Positions 1-10,935 of a stretch of 41,476 nt of DNA are shown here, one piece after another (position 1 is the first letter of the stretch; every line of letters starts with the position of its first letter). A program made the position numbers and the translations under genes. Under the pieces are notes generated by a model. That model worked only from the letters and a program-made list of their open reading frames with translations. It searched no databases and was not told the DNA's origin. The stretch lies in the NCBI GenBank assembly GCA_037176905.1, contig JBBBWG010032675.1:1-41476 (forward strand), in the 5' to 3' direction. Origin of the DNA: Azolla pinnata (lineage: Eukaryota; Streptophyta; Polypodiopsida; Salviniales; Salviniaceae).

Positions 1-56
<56 letters not shown>

Positions 57-84
57 TGTGTGTGTGTGTGTGAGTGAGTGAGAC
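1..84. repeat. (AG)n/(TG)n/(GAGT)n microsatellite
   Basis: About 27 AG dinucleotides (1-54) are followed by TG repeats and a few GAGT units. The tract ends about 15 bases before the splice acceptor of the COQ6-like last exon, so it lies in that gene's final intron. Confidence 0.95.
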
Positions 85-99
85 AGAGATTTCTCACAG

Positions 100-324
100 G
101 TTTCCTTGTTGGAGAAATATGAGAGAAAACAGAAGTTTGCAAATGTCCCAATGATGACCATCTTAGATGGATTCCAGAGAGTCTTTGGCATGGATATCGG
201 CCCTATAAATGCTGCTCGTGCGGCTGCATTCGGTGCTGTACAGGTATTCAGTCCTTTGAAAAGGCAAGTAATTTCATATGCAACAGGTGAAAGCACGTTT
301 CTCCGATCTAGCCTTTTCGAGTGA
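100..324 (+). CDS. COQ6: COQ6-like ubiquinone biosynthesis monooxygenase, last exon (5' partial)
   Basis: This is the terminal exon of a gene that begins before the window. The acceptor CAG ends at base 99, the exon is in phase 0 and the stop is TGA 322-324. The peptide has the C-terminal signature of the UbiH/COQ6 flavin monooxygenases: a Leu-rich start with Tyr-Glu-Arg and Lys, a DGFQRVFG segment, an Ala-rich helix, then SPLKRQVISYATGE, which matches the family's SPLK...SYA ending. COQ6 is an FAD-dependent hydroxylase of the ubiquinone ring on the matrix side of the mitochondrial inner membrane. Ten residues after the conserved end (STFLRSSLFE) are not family-typical. The FAD-binding domain lies upstream, outside the window, so identity rests on about 70 residues. 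Confidence 0.72.
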   Translation, partial: VSLLEKYERKQKFANVPMMTILDGFQRVFGMDIGPINAARAAAFGAVQVFSPLKRQVISYATGESTFLRSSLFE

Positions 325-1690
325 CTGGAAGAAGTCTTGGATTTCAAAGTCACTCTTGCATGAAATCCGACCGGCTCGACATTGTTCGGACTTCTTGTTT
401 ACACTCTGCTATAGAAAGTGATGTGAATAATTTAAGGTAGTAACAGTATGAATAAAAACTTGGTAATCGCTGAATCGGCTTCCTGGTATCGACATGATTC
501 TCAAATCATAAAGGGAATGTTCTCATGCTCATTTCTGTTTGGTTATATTATAAATTCATTGTGAGATGATAGAGTGAATTTTGGTGGACTTGTTCATTGT
601 ATGGACAGGAAATTGATATTTTTTAACCAGAAATGTTGTCTGTAACTCGTAAACAATGTAGAAATGGCCTTTGATCGTTTTGAAGTATTCTTTGAGTGCA
701 GGGCTGAATGATTTACTGTTACTCCAAGGGCTGTTTACATGCCCAACATAAAGAGATGGAATTGTCTTCCTTCACGCTCTAACAATCACATATCATCGAT
801 ATTCGTTAATAATGGTAAACTAGATTTTTAACTTGTAGCAGGAATTGAAGCAGCACAGACACAAATTCAGAAAAAGAAGTTTGTAAGAGAGCACCGAAGA
901 CTGGTGTTGAACCAAAGTGAGTCTGAGTCAATCTCGTATTGTAGTTCAATAGTGGTTGACGAGGACGATAGGAAATGTAAGTTGCATGATCGATTTCGAT
1001 CCATGCAAGAGCTTTGAATTCAAACTTAACCAGCGCTATATAAATAGAATCTAAATGCATCCCATCATCTATATATAGTGAGATCAGCTCGTATTGAGAC
1101 ATGATTCAGGATCTTTATGGAATTGTATTACTCCTCTCTTCAATGACATTAGATCTCTTGCTCTCTCTTTGTTTATACTCAACCAAATTAAGTCTTTCCT
1201 TCAAAGCGGCCTTTTAATTGGGTGTTTGCACAGATGGAATGTACAAGCATTGCTCCACATTTACAAATAGTTTGGGAATTTTTACAGTATTGGGGGATTA
1301 TGTCACATATGGAAAATGCGCAATGATAGTGATCTTAGTTTTGGTGGGCAATCAGGGGCCGATCGACATGTCGAAAGGGCTAAAAGGTTCACTATTATGA
1401 CGATTTCTCATACGCTGGAAACTTCGGAGATCTGAACAGAGGGAGGAAAAAATCCATGTGATCTTAGAAAAGATCGCATTCTCTCAAGCTCCTGTAAAGT
1501 TGTTGGTCTAAAAAAACAAAATCTAAGTCTTTCCTGATCATTTTTATAACAACAACAGAAAAGAAGAAAAACAAACAAACATAAGGATCAGATTTGGAAG
1601 GGGTAGAATGGTAAATAAACAGAAAGAGAGGAGGGAGGGGCATTTCCGTAATTAGGCAAAACCTCGAGATTCTGTGTTCGTTCTGCGCTT
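325..1690. other. COQ6 3' flank and intergenic DNA
   Basis: An AATAAA polyadenylation-type signal lies at 451-456, about 130 bases after the COQ6-like stop. I see no convincing coding region in the rest. The short open frames lack family features and show no splice context. Confidence 0.6.
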
Positions 1691-1782
1691 CTTCTTCTTC
1701 TTCTTCTTCTTCTTCTTCTTCTTCTTTCTTCTTCTTCTTCTTCTTCTTCTGCTGCTGCTGTTGCTGCTGTTGCTGCTGTTGC
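1684..1782. repeat. CTT/CTG triplet tract, probably PPR 5' leader
   Basis: CTT repeats run from about 1689 to 1749 and pass into CTG/TTG triplets to about 1782. The reverse-strand open frames here are pure repeat translation (poly-Lys, Glu, Gln) and are not genes. The tract lies about 430 bases upstream of the PPR start. Confidence 0.9.
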
Positions 1783-2000
1783 CGCAGCCGCGAGACGGAA
1801 GAAAACGGAAGAAGGCGACAGAAAAGGCCGGCTGAAACTGGTGGCGCTCGCTCATGTTTCCGCCCCGGAATCCCTGCACAAAACAAGGGCATCCCTTACC
1901 AGGCAGAAATTTGCGCGAATGAGGTGATCAATCTCATGGCAGATCAGATGCAAAAGGGAGCCCTTGAGCAGACAATGGATCGGGGCCCAACAGAGAGGCT

Positions 2001-2176
2001 TGCTTGGCGCTACTTCTGGGCTTGAATGGTTACGGCCACGCCTGTTGAAATTCGCGACTATCCTTCAGAAATGCAAGCAAGAGAAAAGCCAGGCCAAATA
2101 GCAGTCAAAGTGCAGAGATTGATGAGAAGAAGTGGTCTAAAATCCCCAATCTACTGCTTTATGATGAGGAGGTCAT
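2001..2176 (+). pseudogene. decayed tandem copy of the PPR gene's 5' coding end
   Basis: Bases 2001-2176 align with 2186-2362 at an offset of 185-186 bases. Both begin TGCTTGGCGC and both keep the CTTGAATG, GCCTGTTGAAATTC, CCTTCAGAAA and GCAGAGATTGATGA blocks. Read in the frame used by the intact gene, the upstream copy begins LLKFATILQK but then meets a TAG and later a frameshift. It therefore cannot encode the same N-terminus. It is a broken partial duplication that now forms part of the leader region. Confidence 0.8.
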
Positions 2177-2210
2177 AACACAGGGTGCTTGGCGCTATTT
2201 TTGAGCTTGA

Positions 2211-4076
2211 ATGTTACAGCCATGCCTGTTGAAATTCACAACCATCCTTCAGAAAGGCAAGCAAGAGAAAGGCCAGGCCAAAGCACTCAAAAAATTGCAG
2301 AGATTGATGAAGAGAAGTGGCCTAAATCCCCGCAATATACTGCTTAATGATGACGATCATGATGCCGCTGCCCATGCTACGAATGCCATGGATCAGGTTC
2401 TTACCAAGGATTTGATTAGATCTGGTGGGCCTCAGAATGTGCTCCATACGTACAAGAATTGTGTGGATCAGGGGATTGTTTTGCCCTGTTCTCTCACTCC
2501 ACGGGCTTTCGGAGCTTTGCTGAAGTGCTGTGCGAAGGTTGGGGATTTGGGAGCAGGTGTTCGCTTGCATTCTGACATCGTCGAGCAGGGATTTCTCAAA
2601 CACGATGTCTTCCTTGGTAGTGCAATCATCGATATGTATGCTAAATGTGGCTCGATAGAGAAATCTCAACAGCTGTTCGATATCCTTCCTGTACACGATG
2701 CGGTCTCGTGGACTGCCCTCATTCGAGGTTATGTCGAAGAGGATCTTATGACTCAAGCTTTGTGCTGTTTTGAAGCAATGCCATGCGAAGGAGTTTCACC
2801 CGATGACATCACATTTGTTTCTGCCCTAAGAGCTTGCAAAAGCATCGGATCGATGGAAATGGCATGGGGAATCCATGCCCAACTGATGAAACAGGGGATG
2901 GAGAAAGATGTGTTTGTTGGGAACTCTTTGATCGATGTGTATGCCAAATGTGGTGCTTTCTCTGATGCATGGGCTGTGTTCGAAGGAATGAAAGCCCAGG
3001 ATGCAGTCTCATGGAATGCACTCATCACCGGGTATGCAGAGAATGGATATGGGCAAGAGGCACTAAGTTGCTTCAAACAAATGCATGGCCATGGTATCTC
3101 ACCTCAAGCATCTACTTATGTGAGCTGCATAAAGGCTTGCACTTCCATAGGTATTTGTGGCATTGCCGAAGAAATGCATCTGGAAGTTCGTCGGAAAGGC
3201 GTCGAAGAAAACCTCTTTGTCGGATGTGCTTTGGTTGACATGTATGCTAAACTCGGGTGTCTGGCGAAAGCACAAGATGTGTTTGATAAGCTACCGGAGC
3301 GCAATGTGGTATCTTGGACAGCGATGATAGCAGCATATGTGGAACATGGCCAATTTGAAGCATCGATCGATTGTTTCGAATGCATGCAATACGAGGGTGT
3401 CTCCGCAGTTTTGGCTACTTTCCTCAGCACATTGAAAGCTTGTGGCGCAATGGGGGTTTTTAACCATGGTTGGAAATCACATGCTCACATTACGAAAGTA
3501 GGACTAGAGAAGGAGCTGATCACTGGCAGCTCATTAGTTGATATGTACAGCAAACATGCTTTCCTTGAAGAAGCACAGGAAGTGTTTGACGAACTTCGGA
3601 TGCAAGACGTAGTCGCGTGGACAACCCTAATCGCCGGATATGCACAAATCGGCAGAAGCGAGTGTGCGTTCCAGACATTCGAGAGGATGGTGAAGAAGGG
3701 GTTGAAGCCGAATTCGGCAACCTTTGACAATATTCTCTATGCATGTGCTCATGCTGGCCTCGTGGAGAAGGGGCGAATGTATTTCGAATGCATTAGCAAA
3801 GAGTATGGGATCATGCCATCGGGCGATCGCTTGCTATGCGTGGCGAATCTTCTCGGGCGATCCGGCGATATGCGAAACGCTGTTATGATGGTAAAAAATA
3901 TGCCATTTCATCCTAGCACATCGCTGCTGCATACTGTTATGGCATCTTGCAAAATGCTGGGTGACATGGATATTGCGAGGCAAGCCTTCGATCATTTGTT
4001 GGGTCTCGATGAGCGCGATGCATTGGCATATGTATCTATGTCCAACATATATTCACAAACTTGCACTCATGAATGA
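2211..4076 (+). CDS. PLS-class pentatricopeptide repeat protein, truncated E domain
   Basis: This is an intronless 621-residue protein, starting at ATG 2211 and ending in TGA. After a basic N-terminus of about 90 residues, PPR units run from about residue 95 to 575. The pattern is typical of the PLS class: DVFLGSAIIDMYAKCG, DAVSWTALIRGY and FVGNSLIDVYAKCG-type L and S motifs separated by P motifs of the form GVSPDDITFVSALRAC. The C-terminus has an E1-like segment (HPSTSLLHTVMASCK to YVSMSNIYS) and stops 6 residues later. There is no complete E2 and no DYW domain. Such proteins bind specific organellar transcripts and usually recruit or carry the C-to-U editing activity. Without a DYW domain this one would need a partner or act in another RNA role. 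A short targeting peptide is not obvious. Target and organelle cannot be told from the sequence. Confidence 0.88.
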   Translation: MLQPCLLKFTTILQKGKQEKGQAKALKKLQRLMKRSGLNPRNILLNDDDHDAAAHATNAMDQVLTKDLIRSGGPQNVLHTYKNCVDQGIVLPCSLTPRAFGALLKCCAKVGDLGAGVRLHSDIVEQGFLKHDVFLGSAIIDMYAKCGSIEKSQQLFDILPVHDAVSWTALIRGYVEEDLMTQALCCFEAMPCEGVSPDDITFVSALRACKSIGSMEMAWGIHAQLMKQGMEKDVFVGNSLIDVYAKCGAFSDAWAVFEGMKAQDAVSWNALITGYAENGYGQEALSCFKQMHGHGISPQASTYVSCIKACTSIGICGIAEEMHLEVRRKGVEENLFVGCALVDMYAKLGCLAKAQDVFDKLPERNVVSWTAMIAAYVEHGQFEASIDCFECMQYEGVSAVLATFLSTLKACGAMGVFNHGWKSHAHITKVGLEKELITGSSLVDMYSKHAFLEEAQEVFDELRMQDVVAWTTLIAGYAQIGRSECAFQTFERMVKKGLKPNSATFDNILYACAHAGLVEKGRMYFECISKEYGIMPSGDRLLCVANLLGRSGDMRNAVMMVKNMPFHPSTSLLHTVMASCKMLGDMDIARQAFDHLLGLDERDALAYVSMSNIYSQTCTHE

Positions 4077-4607
4077 TGAGAATGAGAGACAAAAAAAAAG
4101 GAGTTCTAATGCAGCCATCTTAGCTATATACACTTCTCATGTATAGTATCAGAAGGTGTTTTTCTCATTGATTTTTATGATCCATTGAGCATTTTGCTCT
4201 CCCGAGGACATGTATCCTGAAGAAATTTGGAAGGGGTTCATGCTAGTCGTCATAGCAAGGGTTGAGACTTGAAACCTTGCAATTGTTTCTTGGAAGAGCA
4301 AAAAAGCATATTCTCTCTATCTAGCATCGGCATTACAGGTTTCTCTTGAACTCCCATCAAAAGCTTTGCACAGAAACTTCAGAGCAATCGAGTCCTCTGA
4401 TTACACACAATTTGTAGGCCTGGTTGTTCGAAACTGTGAGGTCATGCTCATCATCGAATAAATCGACAGGACCGAGAGTAACGATCTTCAGATTGTAGCA
4501 AATAGAATTTGGAAGGCAGTTTGAGAGCTCGGATGAACAACTTGGGCATGACTTTTGCAAAAGCAAGGAAAAAGAAGTTAGAATACAACCAGCAGAAGGG
4601 CAAATGC
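4077..4607. other. PPR 3' flank and intergenic DNA
   Basis: Two in-frame stops follow the PPR coding end. About 60 bases onward, another frame reads NDENERQKKRSSNAAIL, which could be a remnant of the missing C-terminal E-domain tail. I see nothing else here. Confidence 0.45.
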
Positions 4608-4769
4608 TCTAAACCCTAAACCCTAAGTCTAAACCCTAAACCCTAAACCCTAAACCCTAAACCCTAAACCCTAAAAACCTAAACTCTAAACCCTAAACCC
4701 TAAATTCTAAACCTAAACCCTAAACCCTAAACCCTAAATTCTAAACCTAAACCCTAAACCCTAAACCTA
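4608..4769 (+). repeat. interstitial telomere-like CCCTAAA tract
   Basis: About 160 bases of the plant-type heptamer (CCCTAAA)n with interruptions such as AATTCTAAACCTAAACC. The tract ends 120 bases before the ATG of the LRR gene and reads CCCTAAA on that gene's sense strand, which is the telobox orientation. Confidence 0.95.
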
Positions 4770-4889
4770 GCAAACATTTTGGCAGGGGTATTTCGGGAAA
4801 TACACAAACCCTCCAAACAGACCTGCCGTTGTTGGGCGATTTCTCTGCTGCAGACGAGCAAGAGACGACAGCAATCAGAAGACGGTGGA

Positions 4890-7800
4890 ATGGTGACGCT
4901 AACGCACGATTTCATCGCCGAATCGCTGCAGAAGCAGCAGCAGCAACAGAAGAAGAAGAAGAATGAATCCTCCGCCTTGTTTGAACTCTCGCTTCCTGGG
5001 AAAGACATACACAAGGTGAGTGCTTCTGCTCCCCCTCCCCAAAATTGTGTTCCTCTTCACACTTTGTTTATGAAGGTGGGTGTGGAAGATTGTGGTTTTA
5101 TCCCTTTGCTTCTTTTCTGGAATGTGTGTGACCCGTGTGTGTTTGTACTGTCTGTGCATGAATGATGCAGATTTCTAGCTTGGAAACCCTCACTAACCTT
5201 GTGCGCCTCGACCTCAGCCGGAATCGTCTCACAAGTATTGAGGTATGTCGCTTCCTTCGTTTCGTTCATAGGACTCTGCAATACGTAAGATGAAATCATG
5301 GAAAGCTTCCGAATGGACTTGAACAATGCGTATTTTTGTGTGTTGTTTCAATGTGCCTTGGAAATGCACATACACGGATGTATATGCATTTGCACATTTT
5401 GAGCTCTAGGGGTTCTCAAGCGAGCTACGTTAATGATCTTAGTGCATGATATGGTTTTAGCATGGGTAATGAGGTTCCTTGAGATGGTTATACAAGTAAG
5501 CGGTGCATAGTCTCCGACCACCCCTGAGCTATGTACTAGACATAGTTGACTTCCACGGATGTTCCATACCGTTGGATACAAGGTGGAGTAGTACCTGCTT
5601 GCATATCTACTTCCTTATGGATGTATTGATTGAACTCTTTAACTAATGCTGAGGATAGAAAATTCACAGCAATTTATTGGAAGATTGCAGAATGGGAGCA
5701 TCACATACAGCTGATTCATATACTGCAGATTCATAAGGGTGTAGTAAATGAAGTGTCATTTCTTTTGAAATATTTTTTGTGTTTTTGTTAATCAGGGTCT
5801 ATCGAGTTGCAAAAAGCTTAAATGGCTTTCTGTTGCTCAAAATGAACTGAAGACATTGCATGGTGTTGAGCCACTCATTCATCTCTCAGTAAGTATTGTC
5901 CATTTGTATGGTTACAGACTGAATTGAATTTAGCAACCTTTGTAACTTCGGTCATCCTATTAAAATATTTGATATCTTTAGGTGCTCAATGGTTGTAGAA
6001 ACCAGATCAAGTCCATGAAAGAGGTGGAAAATTTGCCCCACTTGTGTGCTCTCATCTTGAATGGTAATTTTTGTCTCTGTGCCTGCTCATGAAATAAACA
6101 AGAATGTGAGTGTTTCTGAAATAATGTTTGTGGGTTTTTCATTTACAGACAACGAGATTCATTCGATTTGCAAGCTTAAGAATTTGACATCTCTCAACAC
6201 ACTTGGTGATTCCTATCTTCTGTTGTCAACAATTTATGTAGACCTGTATTACTTGCATCGTGTACATAAAGTGTAAATGGAGTTGAGAATTTAAGCATAT
6301 GTTATGCATTAAAGCATTGCATGTTTGAATCTTTACTTGATGGTACCTTATAAAAGCAACTACAAAAACTACAGCTGTGCAATTCCTACTTACAAATCCA
6401 GCAAGGAACTGGAATTAAAAAACTTGAATTTGCTGAAGTCTTCACTTCTATTCTGTTGAGAATGAAATCACCGTTGTTCTGTCTTAAGCTATCTGTTTCC
6501 TGTGTTTTTCGGTATTCGTTCTCATTTCATTGTTCTCAAATAATCTGCAAAAATTATAATGAGAAATATGGAAAATCTTGGCTTATATGTTTGGAATTGA
6601 TATTGACGCAGTGTTATCAAGAAATCCAATTTCAAGTCCAGGAAAAGCATTTAAAGGACTTTCTTCTTTAGCAAAGGTTTGTTGACGTATTTGTCAAGGG
6701 CAAGAGAGAGAGAGAAATGGAGACCTGTTGTATGTGATTAAGGGCAATCTTTGGAAAAAAAATCTAGCCATACAAGGTAGGTCCTATACCTGGACAATAA
6801 TAAAGAGATACCCTGTAATCCTTTATGAGGGCGACGTTGCAAAATATGCATGAGATAATCCAATGTATAGAATGCATCAAACAGGGATAGGTACTTGTTA
6901 TTTGAGTATGTGGTCATGTGTGTGCAGAATCAAATGGTTTTCTTGGTTCTCTGTGAGTGAAAGAAATAAATTTTTTCTTGCTAACTGATGTTAAAAGCAA
7001 GATGGCCCATCTTTGGTTCTAAGCAGCTTTCTTTGTCCGATTGTGAGCTGCAAGATCTGGATTGGCTGAAAGGTTTAGGAGCACTCAAAGAACTGCGGCT
7101 TGCACATAACAAAATCACTGTATGTCAGCATCCAATCTTATTTTTAGCACTAAAAACTTTAACACCTATTTTGCTACTTTGTAGATTCTGCATTGCTGCG
7201 CTAGAAAATGCATTGAAATATTTAACAGTAATTTGTATGTTTCAGAGTAAATTAGATGTTCATTCAAATTTCACATTTGTTCAGGTTCTACCAGATGTCA
7301 TTGGAGGGATGCAATTACGAATTCTAGATCTGGGTAACAATGATTTGAAGACCTTGTTTAAAATTCATGTATGTATACAAACTGTTTCTAGTAATTTCAC
7401 ATCGTCTTTCTAGAAGATTTGTTTGTTACACTTACACCTGATCACGGCATTTCAGGTACTCAATCTCCTACGTAGCTTAGAGAACCTTAATCTACGTGGA
7501 AATCCTCTTTGTTCAAAAGCTACATACGAGGATGAGGTAATTCTCCGAATGTATACTGTCTCTTATGCAATAATATATATTTATTCATTTAATAAAGGAA
7601 CATTATCGAATTGACCCAAAATGAGCGGGAAATTGTGAAACGTTCTCATCTTGATGTTTTCAAATATTTCAAAGATGATCTATCAATCAGCCGAGTGTGC
7701 AAAACGGTTGGAAATTGTAGATAGTGGTGCTCTTTTAATCATTGTTAGATTCTAAGATTATCTATAGAGAGGTGACCAACTATACTCTGATCATTGTCAT

Positions 7801-8483
7801 GTTTCAAGTAAGAAACATGTAGAGAGTGCCAAATTGGAACTAGGGACTATTTCAGGCCAGTTTGATTGTACTCTTTCTCTGAAATAGGTATAAAAAGGCG
7901 GCTGTAATAATGTTAGAATGTTGTAAGTTTCTTTTTTCAACAATAATGTAAAATTGCTAATTTATTATTATGATTGAGGCAGGTGAAAAAATTGCTGCCT
8001 CATTTGTCCGTCCTTGATGGTCATTCTTTGCAAAAGGATAAGAAGAATAAGTTCCTGAAGCAGCAACTTTCTCCAGATATGCAGAAGGTGAGAACATCTG
8101 ATAGAACTGAAGATGACAAAAACCTCGTGCATCTTGAAAAGGGCGAGGAAAGAAAGGCAAATGGGAAGTATGATGGTACGGCAGTTTCCAACACGATAGA
8201 GGATGAGACAGAAGACCAGATTGTAGATGCACATCATGATATCGAAGAGAAACCATTTTTTGATCTTATCATGCAACAAGAAGACTCCACAACTAAAGCA
8301 GTGGAGCTTGAAGTGAAGGAGAAAACAATGAAAGAAGACAGTGGGTTAGTTTCAATAACAAACAAAAAGAAGCGAGCCCGACGAGAAAAGGCGGGGCAGA
8401 ACTCGACGAAAGGCTCTTCATTTTTTGCATCTGTAGAAGAAGTGACCATCGGATGTGGAGGACCATCTCAGTGGGACATGTGA
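4890..8483 (+). CDS. conserved plant leucine-rich repeat protein (SDS22-like repeats)
   Basis: Ten exons were rebuilt: 4890-5015, 5171-5242, 5796-5888, 5982-6063, 6149-6205, 6612-6676, 7027-7119, 7285-7368, 7456-7536 and 7983-8483, giving 417 residues with all phases closing. Residues about 43-265 hold eight SDS22-type LRRs, for example LVRLDLSRNRLTSIE, LKWLSVAQNELKTL, ALILNDNEIHSICKL and LRILDLGNNDLKTL, then a cap-like LLPHLSVLDG. Several exons match single repeat units. The N-terminus has a Gln/Lys tract from a triplet repeat. Residues 275-417 are charged, probably disordered, with a basic KKKRARREK nuclear-localisation-like cluster. The pattern resembles the Arabidopsis LRR family protein of At5g22320 type, recalled and not searched. 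LRRs of this kind bind proteins, but the partner is unknown. ATG 4890 is the first Met in frame, as upstream codons lack one. Confidence 0.85.
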
Positions 8484-9689
8484 CCTTCACTGAAGAGCTA
8501 GACAACTGGTTGGTTTTGTAACCCCAAACCCTAACCATTGACAAAGTGACAGGTGACATCTTTACTTGAGTGTTACGAGGTATGAGAATATCAAGCATTT
8601 GTGATGTGGGCACAGTAAGAGTCGGGAGTGAAGTGCAAAACATAACAAAAGGGGCATAATTCATCCTCGAAGAAAGCTTATCGGAGAATTAGAGCTTTCA
8701 CAAATTTAGCCTCTTGGAGCTTTTCATTCCTAGAAAATATTCGATGAAACATCCCTGATGCTTAGGCAGTAAGTACTAAGCTTAGGATTTATGTCCTGGT
8801 ATAAAAGGCAGAGGCATCTTTATCCCATCTCAATCAAAGTTGTTGGGCAACCAAGGGCTGTGGAAAGATCATCGTCACGGTGCAAAATCTTATTTCTTTG
8901 CTTTCTCTTGCACATGTACAATGTGTTTGAAAGAAAGACAAATGTGGGTTTTTGGCGATGGTTCGTGTCGAAGAATTCCAAATGATTTAATCTGCAGCTG
9001 CTGAATGGAATGTTCTACAGTATGTGGAACAATCGAATCTGGATGCAATGCCAGTATGGTATAAAGGCTGCGGAGGAAAATGAGCATAATATTGTGTCCA
9101 ATGTAAAAAATGTGGAGTGATACATTTGAAGACAAAGATACATTGTTTCTTGAGTTATCTATTTGAAGACAAAAGATACATGTACTATTTGATAGTTGAC
9201 CAGTCGAGCTGTTCACTATTTCCTGTCATTATTGGTTGAAATTCATGTTGGGCGAAAATGCTCGGAAAGCCCCGGCTCTGTTGGATCTATTTGTCTGTCG
9301 ATGGTTTCAAAAGAGGAAATGAAATTGCCTGTTTGATTGAGTCAATGCTTAACAATCATCTGCTTGCAGAAGAAGGCTTTTGAGGATCGTGTGAGCTGGA
9401 TGCAGCATTGGTGTGAACAATGCAATGATACTGTGTTATGATCTTGGCATTTCAAGGAAGAGTTTTCGCGATTCTGCTTGCAGATAGGAGCCTTTTTGCA
9501 TCCGATTTAAAGGCTTTTCTCGAGTCATGTAATGCTATTCAATGCATCTGAAGGCTCTCGATGATCTGGCATTCAACCATGGCCCATATGCATAGATCAT
9601 ATGCTCATCAGAGCACTCGACATTCGACATGCGGTCTGCTTGTACCGAAGTGTATGCACGGAGCATGATGGGATTTGAGAGCGCTTGGC
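8484..9689. other. LRR gene 3' flank and intergenic DNA
   Basis: I found no supported gene. A lone CCCAAACCCTAACC telomere-like motif sits at 8523-8536, just after the LRR stop. The short open frames on both strands lack any recognisable family or splice structure. Confidence 0.5.
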
Positions 9690-10490
9690 AGGCTTGCATC
9701 CGCCCTTCGATTATAGATACATCTTGAAGCGCCTTCCATATACAAATACAGGTCGAAAACAAGTACTGTGTATAGATATACAACTTGAAACCCCTGTACC
9801 ATATACAGGTGCACATTGAATACCCCATACAAATACATCTTCAGGTGTAGCTTGAAACGCCTAGTATATACAAACACAGCTCGAAACAAGTGTCGTATAT
9901 CGATATACAACTTGGGGCGCCTTCCATATACAGATTACAACTTGAAAACAAGTACCGCGTGTACGGATGCATCGTCAAACCCCTATACCATATACGAATA
10001 CAACTTGAACACCATGTACAGATACAAGGTGTAGCTTGAAACGCCTGTTATACACAGATACAACTTGAAACAGCTACCATATATAGATACAACTTGAAGC
10101 ACTTTCCATATACAGATAAAACTTGAACAGAATATACAAATACAGCTTCAAACCCATGTACCATATATAGCTGCAGCTTAAAGACCACGTACAGATACAC
10201 CTTGAAACCCCTATACCATATACGGATACAACTCGAATACCATGTACAGATACATCTTGAAACCCCCTATACCATATACCGATTCAGAATACAGCTTCAA
10301 ACCCATGTACCATATACATCTACAGCTTGAAGACCACGTACTGATACATCTTGAAACCCCTCTCCCATATACAGATACAGCTCGAATACCATGTACAGAT
10401 CCATCTTGAAACCCACTATGCCATATACCAGATTCGGCTCGAATAATACCAATGTACAGATTACATCTCGAAACGCTTGATGTTACACGG
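9690..10490. repeat. degenerate minisatellite, ~30-bp units with a ~149-bp higher order
   Basis: About 25 diverged units resemble CCATATACAGATACAACTTG followed by AAACCCC. A longer period is visible in the second half: the segment beginning CTTCAAACCCATGTACCATA occurs near 10146 and again near 10295. The array ends about 450 bases upstream of the signal peptidase start codon. Confidence 0.85.
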
Positions 10491-10626
10491 CGACCAGATT
10501 ACAGATCACAGCTCGAAATCGCTCGATCGAGCGGCGCGTTGGATGTGCGTATCCGATTGTATCATATGGATCGACGAACTCGATCGATCGATCGAGTCTT
10601 CGACTTGCCCAGAAGCTCTTATTGCC

Positions 10627-10636
10627 CATATAAACA
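10627..10636 (+). promoter_or_regulatory. TATA-like box of the signal peptidase gene
   Basis: CATATAAACA lies about 35-40 bases before a CTT-rich stretch that would form the 5' leader of the gene starting at 10936. Position and sequence fit a plant TATA box. There is no direct evidence of a transcription start. Confidence 0.45.
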
Positions 10637-10674
10637 CTTGAGATGAGATCAGAACACAAAAGTGCCCACAAGAA

Positions 10675-10748
10675 GAAGATCTTCTTCTTCTTCTTCTCTT
10701 CTTCTTCTTCTTCTTCTCTTCTTCTTCTTCTTCTCTGTTTTGTTGACT

Positions 10749-10780
<32 letters not shown>

Positions 10781-10792
10781 TTCTTCTTCCAT
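10675..10792. repeat. CTT triplet tract in the signal peptidase 5' leader
   Basis: Imperfect CTT repeats run from about 10680 to 10790, broken by TCTGTTTTGTTGAC. They are pyrimidine-rich on the sense strand. The long open frames here on both strands are repeat translation (poly-Phe/Ser, poly-Lys/Glu). Confidence 0.9.
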
Positions 10793-10935
10793 CGCCATGG
10801 CCTGACACACAGAGCGGCTCCGAGCTCCGTCTGCGTCGTCTTCTTCTTCTTCTGCCATCGCCCAATCGCGAGATCCCTCTCCCCCTCCTCACCCTGCACC
10901 GCTACTTCTTCCCTCTCGCTCGCAGAATCCTGGCT

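Noticed and set aside
1464..1892. Poly-Gln/Lys/Glu reverse-strand frames
   Set aside because: Pure translation of the CTT/CTG triplet tract.
4608..4769. True chromosome end at the CCCTAAA tract
   Set aside because: Genes continue on both sides, the units are interrupted, and similar tracts recur through the window, so it is interstitial.
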